Source: Alteromonas sp. BL110 (lineage in GTDB: Bacteria > Pseudomonadota > Gammaproteobacteria > Enterobacterales > Alteromonadaceae). From it: a stretch of DNA of 64,000 bases. Positions within the stretch are counted from its first letter, which is position 1, and each line of letters starts with the position of its first letter. Location of the stretch: assembly GCF_003443615.1 (NCBI RefSeq), contig NZ_CP031967.1, forward strand, positions 930,001 through 994,000. The letters are read 5' to 3'. The notes under the pieces were generated by a model. It saw nothing but the letters and a program-made list of their open reading frames with translations. It had not been told where the DNA came from and searched no databases. This document shows positions 55,568 through 63,953 of this stretch, piece after piece. Position numbers and translations under genes: made by a program.

Positions 55568-55597
55568 AAAGCTAAGGCGTTAAAACGCCTTAGCTTT
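55568..55597 (-). terminator. perfect 14-bp hairpin between lipoprotein and receptor genes
   Basis: AAAGCTAAGGCGTT pairs perfectly with AACGCCTTAGCTTT around 2 nt, followed on the minus strand by only a short T run (TTTTGTG). It lies between the lipoprotein stop (55619) and the receptor start (55522). It may be a partial terminator that sets the ratio of the two products, or an mRNA-stabilising stem. Confidence 0.7.
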
Positions 55598-55618
55598 ACT
55601 GTGTCTCGCATTCACTTA

Positions 55619-58600
55619 TTAGTCTTGAAGACCAACAGTTACCCAACCCAGTGTCCAGTCAGACTCACCGTCGAATGCACCTTGGAAGTCTGTGCTATCA
55701 AAGAAAGCGTCCAAAGTAGAAGCGTCGAAGCCTGAACCTAATAAAACTGAATTGCTTGCAGGTACGAAACCTGTTGAATCAAAGCCAAGTGCTGCAGTGT
55801 CAGCAAGTACACTGTTGCCGTCTTGACCTTCAAACCACGCTTGGGTGCTGTCTGTACCTATTGTATCTGAACCAAATGCGCTCGCAGATGAACATGCTAC
55901 TGTTGAGTGTGTAACAGTTAGTGAACCTGCTGCTGCGTTAGCAATTGACTCGTCACCATTCACTCGTAGGCAGTTGCTGTAGTTTGCACCACCGGTAACC
56001 ACTAGGTTTTTGATTGTACCCGCTGTACCGTTGCGAAGACGTACACCGTTTGTATTGTCTGCACCTAAGATTGTTACATTAGAGACTGTTGGTGTAGTCA
56101 GTGGTGTCCACGCAGGGTTATCTTCGTTGTTGTCAGCTTCAAAGGCATTGTCGCCGCCCGCTGCATCTTGCTTGATAACTACGTACTGCGCCTTACCTGT
56201 CCAACCGAATGACCAGTCTAGAGAATCATCACCGATAGCTGTTAAAACTAAGTGACTTACGTTCACTGTACCGCCGAAGAACTCAACGCCATCATCTAAG
56301 TTTTGGTGAACTTGGATGAAGTCTACTTCAGTGCCGCTACCGACACCCGCAAATGAAATACCATTTAGCTCATCACCTGCTGCAAGTGCTTTACCTGCGT
56401 GCTTAACGATAACGTAGCGAAGCGTACCTGAGTTATCTTCACTGTCTGCACCACCATATAGGCCTGCATCACCTTCTGCGGCTACACCACAGTTTGTCAG
56501 TTCAGCTTCAGACGTATCACCGTCGTCACCTGTGTTACATAGGTTTGTTGGTGCGTTACCTAGAATAACCAGACCGCCCCATTGGCCAATGGCTGTTTCG
56601 CCGCCAGTCATATCTTCTGAAGATGTAAAGGTAATTGGCAGTGTTGCAGTACCAGACGCTTCAATCTTAGAGCCACGACGGACAACCAAGAAATCATCAC
56701 CGTCTTCACCGAATACCGTAGTACCACGCTGAATGTAAAGTGAAGCGCTGTCAGCGTTGTCGTTACCTACCGCTGTACGACCTTTAATTAGCCAGTGAGC
56801 ATCGTTAGTTAGCGATACGTCAGACGTGAACACGGTGTCAGCAGCGAGCTGATAAACAGGCTTATCAGTGATATCAGGGAAGCTCGCAGACACGTCGGTC
56901 GCCAAGCCTTGCTCTAGTGCCGTTGTAACGTCAGCAGGAATGCTGTCATTTACCGCAACAGTCCAACCGTCCATCCAGTTGTTGTCACCGTCGAATGCGC
57001 CGATATAGTCAGTTGCTGCGAAGAAGTCATTCTCTTGTGATACATCAACGCCCGCGCCAAGAAGTGGTGAGCCAGAGCGAGGTGTAAAGCCATCGTTAGA
57101 AAGCATTAGTGCATCAGCGGTAAGCACGCTGTTACCTGTTTGACCTTCGAACCATGCTTGAGTAGTACCACCACCAATAGTGTCTGAACCAAAGTTATTG
57201 CCTGCTTCACAAGCAACCACTGAATGTTCTACAGAAAGCTCGCCAGATACTGCGTTAGCAATCGACTCGTCGCCGTTAACACGTAGGCAGTTAGAATAGC
57301 CTTCACCAGCAGTAACAACTAGATTGCGGATGTTACCCGCAGTACCGTTACGTAGACGAACGCCGTTAGTTGTGTCAGCGCCAACGATAGTCACGTTAGA
57401 AATAGTAGGCTTAGTGAGTGGAAGCCACGCTGGGTTGTCTTCGTTATTATCCGCTTCAATAGCGTTGTCGCCACCCGCAGCTGATTGTTGGATATAAACG
57501 TTTTGCGCGTTACCTGTCCAACCGAAAGACCAATCTAGCGAGTCATCACCGATATCAGTAAGTACAACGTTACGTACGCTAACGGTACCGCCAAAGAACT
57601 CAATACCGTCATCAAGGTTTTGGTGAACTTGAATGTACTCGACTTTAGTGCCTGAACCGATACCTGCAAATGAAATACCGTTTAGCTCGTCACCCGCTGC
57701 AAGCGCGCGGCCTGCGTGCTTAACTACTACGTAGCGAAGTGAACCTGTGCTATCTGCAGGATTATTGCCGCCGTAAAGACCCGCGTCACCTTCAGCAGCC
57801 ACACCACACGCAGCAAGTTCAGCGTCAGAGGTATCTGAATCATCACCGGTATTACATAGGTTAGTTGGTGCATTACCTAGAAGAACGATACCGCCCCATT
57901 GGCCGATACCCGTTTCGTCACCGATAAGGTCTTGTACAGAGGTAAACGTGATAGGTGCACTTGCTGTACCGTTAGCTTCAATCATTGAGCCACGACGTAC
58001 TACCAAGAAGTCATCACCTTGCTCACCAAACACAGTCGTACCTTGTTCGATGTATAGTGTTGCGCTGTCTTCGTTATCGTTACCTACTGCAGTACGGCCT
58101 TTAATTAGCCAGTAAGCATCGTTAGTAAGTGTAACGTCAGATGTGAATGTGGTGTCTGCAGCAATTTCGTAAACCGGCTTGTCTAGGTCGAAGTCAGCCG
58201 ATACGTCTGTTGCTAGACCTTGTGCAAATGCGTTTTGAACGTCAGTTGGGAAACCGCCGTTTACGCCTACCGTCCAACCTACAGTCCAGTCTGTGCCGTT
58301 AGGATTGAATGCACCAATATATTGACCGCCGCCAAGTGCTACAGGAGAAGAGGCAGTTGGGAAGTAACCGTTATCTTCAAGCATTAATGCAGACGCAGCT
58401 AAAACGCTGTTGCCATCTTGACCTTCAAACCATGCTTGAGTAGTGCCACCATTAATGGTGTCAGAGCCAAAGTTGTTCGCAGGCGTTTCACACGCAACGA
58501 TAGAATCAGTAATTGAAAGCTCGCCCGACTCAGCATTTGCAATCGCTTCGTCACCGTTTACGCGAAGACAATTGTTCGCCAGGGTAGAACCTGTAATCAG

Positions 58601-59689
58601 TACATTTGAAAGTACACCTGCCGTACCGTTGCGTAAACGTACGCCATTTGTGCCATCAGCACTTACAATCGTCACGTTTGAAACAGTTGGCTTAGTTAGC
58701 GGTAACCATGACGGGTTGTCTTCGTTGTTGTCCGCTTCGATTGCGTTGTCGCCGCCGTCAGCTGACTGTTGGATATAAACGTTAGTTGCGCTACCAGTCC
58801 AGCCAAATGACCAATCTAGTGAATCGTCACCGATGTCAGTAAGTACAACATTACTTACATTAACTGTACCACCGAAGAACTCAATACCGTCATCAAGGTT
58901 TTGGTGAACCTGAATATAGTTAACTGTGGTGCCTGAACCGATACCAGCGAATGAAATACCGTTTAACTCGTCACCTGATGCCAGTGCTTTACCCGCATGC
59001 TTAACGACAACATACTCTAGGGTACCTGAGTTATCTTCTGGATTATTACCGCCGTAAAGACCCGCGTCACCTTCTGCAGAAACACCACAGTTTGCTAGTT
59101 CTTCATCAGATGTATCTGCATCGTCACCCGTATTACAAAGGTTAGTTGGTGCATTACCTAGCAGAACGACACCGCCCCACTGACCGATTGAAGTTTCTTC
59201 ACCAGTAACGTCCTGTACCGATGTCATTACAATAGGCGCTGAAGACGTACCAGATGCGTCAATTTGAGAGCCACGACGTACAACCAAGAAGTCATCGCCG
59301 TCTTCGCCGATTACTGTAGTACCTTCTTGAATAGTTAGTACCGCTGCATCAGCGTTGTCGTTACCAACAGCCGTACGACCTTTGATGATCCAGTGAGCAT
59401 CGTTCGTTAAGGTCATATCTTGAGTGATAGTTAAATCAGTATCTAGACGATAGACGGGCTTGTCTGTAATCGTTCCTGAGAATTCGCTTGATACGTCAGT
59501 GGCAAAGCCTAAGGAGAACGGCGTATCTACATCAGGGGTAGTCGGTGTCGTTGGTGTTGTAGGTGTAGTTGGTGTTGTTGGAGTTGTTACTACTTCATCA
59601 CCTTCATTAATATTGATGTCACCGCCACAGCCTGCAAGGACAAGCGCAGTCGTTATAGCGCTTACCTTAAATATGTTACGAATTTCCAT
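55619..59689 (-). CDS. large lipoprotein of three tandem ~430-residue repeats
   Basis: A 1356-residue protein with a lipoprotein signal (TALVLAGC, Cys21), a (TTP)6 linker (35-52), then three homologous modules: 58-487, 488-924 and 925-1356. Each has TNDAHWLIKGRTAVGNDN, EGDDFLVVRRGS, IGQWGGVVLLGNAPTNLCNT, the GDDxDTSxxELxxCG cysteine pair, AEGDAGLYGG, IQVHQNLDDGIEFFGGTVNV, IGDDSLDWSFGWTG, NGVRLRNGTAG and AWFEGQ. The short beta-strand/Gly/Asn pattern suggests right-handed parallel beta-helices; the many Asp could bind Ca. I know no named function. It is the first gene of a Pho-box transcription unit with the TonB-dependent receptor, suggesting capture of a ligand. TCTGGAGAAT precedes the ATG. 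Confidence 0.88.
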   Translation of the reverse strand: MEIRNIFKVSAITTALVLAGCGGDININEGDEVVTTPTTPTTPTTPTTPTTPDVDTPFSLGFATDVSSEFSGTITDKPVYRLDTDLTITQDMTLTNDAHWIIKGRTAVGNDNADAAVLTIQEGTTVIGEDGDDFLVVRRGSQIDASGTSSAPIVMTSVQDVTGEETSIGQWGGVVLLGNAPTNLCNTGDDADTSDEELANCGVSAEGDAGLYGGNNPEDNSGTLEYVVVKHAGKALASGDELNGISFAGIGSGTTVNYIQVHQNLDDGIEFFGGTVNVSNVVLTDIGDDSLDWSFGWTGSATNVYIQQSADGGDNAIEADNNEDNPSWLPLTKPTVSNVTIVSADGTNGVRLRNGTAGVLSNVLITGSTLANNCLRVNGDEAIANAESGELSITDSIVACETPANNFGSDTINGGTTQAWFEGQDGNSVLAASALMLEDNGYFPTASSPVALGGGQYIGAFNPNGTDWTVGWTVGVNGGFPTDVQNAFAQGLATDVSADFDLDKPVYEIAADTTFTSDVTLTNDAYWLIKGRTAVGNDNEDSATLYIEQGTTVFGEQGDDFLVVRRGSMIEANGTASAPITFTSVQDLIGDETGIGQWGGIVLLGNAPTNLCNTGDDSDTSDAELAACGVAAEGDAGLYGGNNPADSTGSLRYVVVKHAGRALAAGDELNGISFAGIGSGTKVEYIQVHQNLDDGIEFFGGTVSVRNVVLTDIGDDSLDWSFGWTGNAQNVYIQQSAAGGDNAIEADNNEDNPAWLPLTKPTISNVTIVGADTTNGVRLRNGTAGNIRNLVVTAGEGYSNCLRVNGDESIANAVSGELSVEHSVVACEAGNNFGSDTIGGGTTQAWFEGQTGNSVLTADALMLSNDGFTPRSGSPLLGAGVDVSQENDFFAATDYIGAFDGDNNWMDGWTVAVNDSIPADVTTALEQGLATDVSASFPDITDKPVYQLAADTVFTSDVSLTNDAHWLIKGRTAVGNDNADSASLYIQRGTTVFGEDGDDFLVVRRGSKIEASGTATLPITFTSSEDMTGGETAIGQWGGLVILGNAPTNLCNTGDDGDTSEAELTNCGVAAEGDAGLYGGADSEDNSGTLRYVIVKHAGKALAAGDELNGISFAGVGSGTEVDFIQVHQNLDDGVEFFGGTVNVSHLVLTAIGDDSLDWSFGWTGKAQYVVIKQDAAGGDNAFEADNNEDNPAWTPLTTPTVSNVTILGADNTNGVRLRNGTAGTIKNLVVTGGANYSNCLRVNGDESIANAAAGSLTVTHSTVACSSASAFGSDTIGTDSTQAWFEGQDGNSVLADTAALGFDSTGFVPASNSVLLGSGFDASTLDAFFDSTDFQGAFDGESDWTLGWVTVGLQD
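59534..59587 (-). repeat. six-fold 9-bp repeat encoding Thr-Thr-Pro
   Basis: Fifty-four bp code for (TTP)6 just behind the lipoprotein acylation site. The unit is a multiple of 3, so gain or loss of units would change linker length without shifting the frame. Confidence 0.9.
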
Positions 59690-59749
59690 TAAATTCTCCA
59701 GATTTTTGTAATACGGATTCTAAGGTTTGCTAGAGAGTAAATGAGATCG

Positions 59750-59767
59750 GTGACATTTTTGTTACAA
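59750..59767 (-). promoter_or_regulatory. PhoB box of the lipoprotein-receptor transcription unit
   Basis: On the minus strand TTGTAACAAAAATGTCAC matches the Pho-box consensus at 14 of 18 positions. Ten nt downstream lies TACTCT at the -10 position (weak). The start codon follows about 60 bp further on. Confidence 0.65.
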
Positions 59768-59895
59768 AGCAAAAAACTTATCGAATTTATTTGAACTTTT
59801 TCAGCTTTGAACTAAAGCCTATATAAAGCTATTGCTTTTCAATTAGATAAAACAAAATTGATTAAAAATAAAACTAAAAGCTTAACCCAAGTTGA

Positions 59896-60696
59896 TTAGT
59901 TTTTCGTTCTAAACCATTTGGTGATGACAGTTTTGTGACCGCGGGTGACAGGTTCTGCGAAATGAACACTGTCAAAGTTGGGGTCGCCAGAGGGCAGTAA
60001 ATTGTTCCAAAAAAGTGCCTTTCCCTTTTTAGGGCTTACTGCAATATTTAGCTTAGTAAAACGTGTGTAACCGCCGTCACATTCATCATTAAGGTAAATC
60101 ATGCACGTCCATGTTCGCTGACCGCGCGATAGACAATGCGCTTTATACTGCGGGCTACCTGGAGGAAAGAAGTCGTAGTGCGGTTTGTAATATTCCCCAA
60201 CGTTGTAGTGTTGAGCCTGAATAACTTCCCCTTCTCCCACGCCTAAGCTAAGTGTTGAAACAATGCGACTATCAATGTTTTTGACTAGCTCATTACCAAG
60301 AAAGGCTAATTCACATGTTGAAGAAGTTCTAATGTCATCAGCGCTAGCGGCTCCTGCTAGTTTAGAGGGCGCAAGTTTATCTTTGGTTAGCGCGACAATG
60401 TCGTCACACTCTTCGCTACTCAAGAAGTTATCGTACGCAAAGAGCTGAATGTCACTGGGCTCGGCAAGTGGCTTAGCCTCTTCCGCGTGGGTGATAGCAC
60501 TTTTTGCTAGCTTCTCGTAGAAATTTGAAGAGGGAGAAAACTGATAATCGGTGGGCAGATTGGCGCCGAGCACTTTTTTGATCGTGTAGGGAGAAAAGCC
60601 GTTTTCCACTAGGGTGGTTACGATAGTTGGCACAGCTGTCCCTGACAGCAAGCATTTGACAACCCATTGTTTCCACGCAGGCGGCATATACGACAC
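59896..60696 (-). CDS. 2-oxoglutarate/Fe(II) dioxygenase, prolyl-4-hydroxylase-like
   Basis: A 266-residue protein with the P4Hc domain in its C-terminal two thirds: FLSSEECDDIVALTKDKLAP, the metal ligands His173 and Asp175 in YYKPHYDFF, RTWTCMIYLNDECDGGYTRF, and His254 with the 2-oxoglutarate-binding Lys261 in GHKTVITKWF. All catalytic residues are present, so it should be active, perhaps on a protein proline. It starts at a GTG (60694-60696) with AAGGA 7 nt upstream. It lies on the same strand between pstS-like and lipoprotein genes; no Pho box of its own is seen. Confidence 0.88.
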   Translation of the reverse strand: MSYMPPAWKQWVVKCLLSGTAVPTIVTTLVENGFSPYTIKKVLGANLPTDYQFSPSSNFYEKLAKSAITHAEEAKPLAEPSDIQLFAYDNFLSSEECDDIVALTKDKLAPSKLAGAASADDIRTSSTCELAFLGNELVKNIDSRIVSTLSLGVGEGEVIQAQHYNVGEYYKPHYDFFPPGSPQYKAHCLSRGQRTWTCMIYLNDECDGGYTRFTKLNIAVSPKKGKALFWNNLLPSGDPNFDSVHFAEPVTRGHKTVITKWFRTKN

Positions 60697-60749
60697 TATT
60701 TTATCCTTTGCTTTTAACGGCGAGTGATACGGCTTCTACTTTAGTTTTT

Positions 60750-61775
60750 CTATTCCAACAATCGGCGTTGGCGTACCAGTACGTCTTCGCGAATAGGGAA
60801 ATACCCGTCCCTTAACACTTGATGCTGTCCTTCCTGTGACAAGATATAGCGCAAAAACTCTCTTTCCAGAGTAGGTAAAGGCTCACCGGGCTTTTTATTT
60901 ATCACTAAATAAAGAAAACGGGCAAACGGATACGTTTCGTTGCGCACCGTATCAATAGAAAGAGGGATTAAGCTATCTAGCGATTCACCCAATGGCAGCG
61001 CGCGGACACCTGCGGTTTTATAACCGTAAGCGGCATAGCCAATGGCACCTGTACCGCTAGCCACGGACAGTACTACAGATGCAGAGCCAGGTTGTTCGTT
61101 TACTGTGTTTTTAAAATCACCATCACACAGCGCCATCACTTTAAACAAGCCGTAAGTACCCGACACTGAATTCCGGCCGTACAGCCTGATAGGAGAACGA
61201 TATCCTATGTCGTCAACGCCGAGCTGAGACCAATTGGTGATGGCTGTAATGCTGCCACAAAACTGGGTTTCAGAAAATACCGCATCAACTTGTTCAAGGG
61301 TCATCCCCGGCAGCGGGTTGCGCCTATCCACAAAAATGGCGATGGCATCCATTGCCACTTTTAATACCGTAGGCGGGTAACCGTGAACGCGCGTAAAATC
61401 ACGTATTTCACTGGGCTTTAACTCTCGGCTCATAGGGCCTATGGTGGCAGTACCTTCGATCAGCGCAGGCGGGGCGGTAGAAGAACCAGAGGCCTGTATC
61501 TGAAAACCGACTTGAGGATAGAGAGTTTTGAATTCCTGTGACCAGAAGGTCATTAAGTTTGCCAGCGTGTCTGAGCCCACTGAGGATATTTTCCCAGCCA
61601 CACCAGGCTTGCGTTCGTAGGCTGGGACTTGATAAGTGCTTGAAGCAGAAGAAACGCTTTGGGCAGCCTGAGGATTCGCGAATAATGCTAGTGGAGACAA
61701 CAGACCTATTACCAACGATAAACTTACAACACCGCGGTATAGCCCATTCACTATGTTATGACATTTGCTCACCAA
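60750..61775 (-). CDS. PstS-like phosphate-binding protein
   Basis: A 341-residue exported protein with a signal peptide (to about LALFAN) and the PBP-like phosphate-binding fold: KISSVGSDTLANLMTFWSQE, the phosphate-contacting ASGSSTAPPALIEGTATIGP, FVDRRNPLPGMTLEQVDAVF, YGRNSVSGTYGLFK and VLSVASGTGAIGYAAYGYK. It starts at a TTG (61773-61775) with AGAGG 9 nt upstream; the GTG at the next codon is an alternative. It follows phoR by 19 bp and is co-transcribed. pstC, pstA and pstB do not follow, so it is an orphan binding protein or sensor component. The general family is sure, phosphate as ligand likely. Confidence 0.85.
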   Translation of the reverse strand: MVSKCHNIVNGLYRGVVSLSLVIGLLSPLALFANPQAAQSVSSASSTYQVPAYERKPGVAGKISSVGSDTLANLMTFWSQEFKTLYPQVGFQIQASGSSTAPPALIEGTATIGPMSRELKPSEIRDFTRVHGYPPTVLKVAMDAIAIFVDRRNPLPGMTLEQVDAVFSETQFCGSITAITNWSQLGVDDIGYRSPIRLYGRNSVSGTYGLFKVMALCDGDFKNTVNEQPGSASVVLSVASGTGAIGYAAYGYKTAGVRALPLGESLDSLIPLSIDTVRNETYPFARFLYLVINKKPGEPLPTLEREFLRYILSQEGQHQVLRDGYFPIREDVLVRQRRLLE

Positions 61776-61794
61776 GGTTTACTGCCTCTTAAGT

Positions 61795-63096
61795 TTACAG
61801 CTGCTCTGCAATTAACTCGTTATCCAGCACGAAGGAAAAATTACTGCCCTCGCCCAACGTGCTGGTTATTTCTAAGCGGGAATTATGATGACTTAGCACG
61901 TGTTTTACAATGGATAACCCTAAGCCTGAACCGCCGGTTTTACGGGAGCGTGCTTTATCTACACGGTAAAAGCGTTCTGTTAAGCGATTAAGGTGGTTTT
62001 GTTCAATGCCATCACCGTTATCTACTACAGAAAACTGGGCACCGCTCGCACCGCGCTGCCAATATACGTTGATTTCCCCGCCCGCAGGGGTGTAGTGAAC
62101 GGCGTTAAATACTAAGTTAGAACAGGCACTGCGAAGCTCAGTTTCTACACCAAAAACATACAGCTCTTCATCAATATGGAATTTGATAGAGTGGTTCTTT
62201 TCTTTGTTAAGGGCCAGTGCTTCTCTTTCCACTTGGGCAAGCACAGCAGGAATATTCACCACGTTTTCGTAAATACGTTCAGAACTTGCTTCGATACGCG
62301 ATAACACAAGCAAATCTTCTATCAAGTTTTGCATGCGATGAGTTTGCGATGTCATTTCTTTCATCGCTTTGTGCATAAACGGATCGGTTTGTTCGTCAAC
62401 CGGAAGGATCTCTAAGTATCCATTGATAACCGTTAGCGGCGTTCGAAGCTCATGAGATACGTTCGCCACAAAATCCTTACGCATTTCTTCAAGCTGAGAT
62501 ACGCGCGTTATATCCCGGGCAATCAGAAGAAGGTGCTCGTCGCCATAAGGCATTATTCGATATTCAAAGGTTTTATTGGGGTTCGTCGGCGATGGTACTT
62601 CAATAGGGTATTTGTAGTTACCCGCATGGAAGTACTGAATAAATTCAGGATGACGCAACAAATTGTCGATTCGACGGCCTGAGTCCTGGGGCCACTTTAG
62701 GCCTAAATCTAACCGCGCAAGGCGATTACACCACATAATACATGCTTTTGAATCAACCACTACTGCTGCATCTGGCAAGGCTTCAGAACCCTCTCTAAAG
62801 CGTTTTACTAACTCGCCAAGTTCTTTACGCTTGTTGCGATTTCGGCGCTGAAGGTAATAAATACCTTCATAAATATGCTCCCATACACCTCGAACAGTAG
62901 GAGGAGACATTTTGCGACTGTGCCACAGCCAGCGATTCAGCTTATAAAGATGCCAGTAGTTGAATAGTAGTAACAAAGTCGCACCAATGGCGACAGCGAA
63001 TAGCATATCGTCCAGATACCACCCGACCAGCGCAAAAATCACCAGGAATAGCACTAAGCGCAATGTACTTCTCAACCAAGAGAACGGGTAATACAT
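61795..63096 (-). CDS. phoR: phosphate regulon sensor histidine kinase PhoR
   Basis: A 433-residue membrane kinase matching E. coli PhoR along its length: two N-terminal membrane helices (STLRLVLFLVIFALVGWYLD, AVAIGATLLLLFNYWHLYKL), the PhoR-specific KELGELVKRFREGSEALPDA, a PAS domain, HisKA with phospho-His215 (ANVSHELRTPLTVING), and HATPase (CSNLVFNAVHYTPAG, GSGLGLSIVKH). I use the ATG at 63096, which corresponds to the E. coli start; a longer GTG-initiated frame adds 27 residues. It lies 101 bp behind phoB. Confidence 0.95.
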   Translation of the reverse strand: MYYPFSWLRSTLRLVLFLVIFALVGWYLDDMLFAVAIGATLLLLFNYWHLYKLNRWLWHSRKMSPPTVRGVWEHIYEGIYYLQRRNRNKRKELGELVKRFREGSEALPDAAVVVDSKACIMWCNRLARLDLGLKWPQDSGRRIDNLLRHPEFIQYFHAGNYKYPIEVPSPTNPNKTFEYRIMPYGDEHLLLIARDITRVSQLEEMRKDFVANVSHELRTPLTVINGYLEILPVDEQTDPFMHKAMKEMTSQTHRMQNLIEDLLVLSRIEASSERIYENVVNIPAVLAQVEREALALNKEKNHSIKFHIDEELYVFGVETELRSACSNLVFNAVHYTPAGGEINVYWQRGASGAQFSVVDNGDGIEQNHLNRLTERFYRVDKARSRKTGGSGLGLSIVKHVLSHHNSRLEITSTLGEGSNFSFVLDNELIAEQL

Positions 63097-63197
63097 GAAA
63101 TAGCTCGCGTTGTTGAAAGTGGAAATAAACGCACGCTCGCGTGGCGCAGAGACGTGGAGGGAATGGTGCCATACCACTCCCTGAACACTACATCTTA

Positions 63198-63887
63198 TTA
63201 AAGCTTAGTAGAAAAACGATAACCCGCACCGCGTACGGTTTGGATCATAGCATCATGTCCGTGGCGAGAGATAGCTTTGCGCAAGCGTCGGATGTGAACA
63301 TCTACTGTTCTGTCTTCAACGTAAACATTGGTGCCCCACACGTTATCAAGAAGAAGCTCTCGGCTGTATACTCGCTCTGGATGGGTCATGAAAAAGTGCA
63401 ATAGCTTGAATTCTGTCGGCCCCATATCCAGTGGCTCTTCATTTGCCATAACGCGATGCGATACAGGTTCAAGTTTAAGCCCGTTAAACTCAATCGGCTC
63501 TTCATTTGATGTGGGCGTAACTCTACGCATTACCGCTTTAATTCTTGCCACTAGCTCCTTTGGCGAGAAGGGTTTAGTCACGTAATCGTCAGCACCTGCA
63601 TCTAGGCCTCGAATTTTATCTTCTTCTTCCCCCCGGGCAGTAAGCATGATGACGGGAATGTCACGAGTAAACTCGTGTTGCTTTAAACTTTTTGCTAGCT
63701 GCACACCGCTTCCACCCGGCAGCATCCAATCCAGTAGGATCAAATCGGGGTAAGGTTCGCAAATTTTTTCCTGCGCGATGTCGAAATCTTCGGCTTCAAT
63801 AATGTTAAAACCAGACTGCTCAAGTACAAACTTAAGCATCTCACGGATAGGCGCTTCGTCCTCAACCACCAACACTGTACGAGACAT
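63198..63887 (-). CDS. phoB: phosphate regulon response regulator PhoB
   Basis: A 229-residue OmpR-class regulator of exactly E. coli PhoB length. Receiver: [20 protein letters not shown], phospho-Asp53 in [36 protein letters not shown]. Winged-helix DNA-binding domain: [47 protein letters not shown]. The ATG at 63887 has AGGA 8 nt upstream. Activated PhoB binds Pho boxes; one precedes this gene at 63936-63953, which fits autoregulation. Confidence 0.97.
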   Translation of the reverse strand: MSRTVLVVEDEAPIREMLKFVLEQSGFNIIEAEDFDIAQEKICEPYPDLILLDWMLPGGSGVQLAKSLKQHEFTRDIPVIMLTARGEEEDKIRGLDAGADDYVTKPFSPKELVARIKAVMRRVTPTSNEEPIEFNGLKLEPVSHRVMANEEPLDMGPTEFKLLHFFMTHPERVYSRELLLDNVWGTNVYVEDRTVDVHIRRLRKAISRHGHDAMIQTVRGAGYRFSTKL

Positions 63888-63935
63888 CGTAATATTCCTG
63901 CTCATTTATAAACGCCGTTATTATTAATGTGGTCT

Positions 63936-63953
63936 GTGACAGTTTTATTAAAA
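63936..63953 (-). promoter_or_regulatory. PhoB box of phoB
   Basis: On the minus strand TTTTAATAAAACTGTCAC matches the Pho-box consensus at 15 of 18 positions. Ten nt downstream AATAAT forms the -10. A separate TTGACA lies further upstream (about 63971-63976) and could give basal transcription. Confidence 0.75.

Noticed and set aside
55619..59689. Possible assembly artefact behind the three large repeats
   Set aside because: The modules differ throughout at DNA and protein level and have unequal lengths (1290, 1311 and 1299 bp), so they are real diverged repeats.
55619..59689. CRISPR or other short-spacer array suggested by regular repeats
   Set aside because: The repeats are long, coding and in frame; no short direct repeat-spacer structure occurs anywhere in the window.
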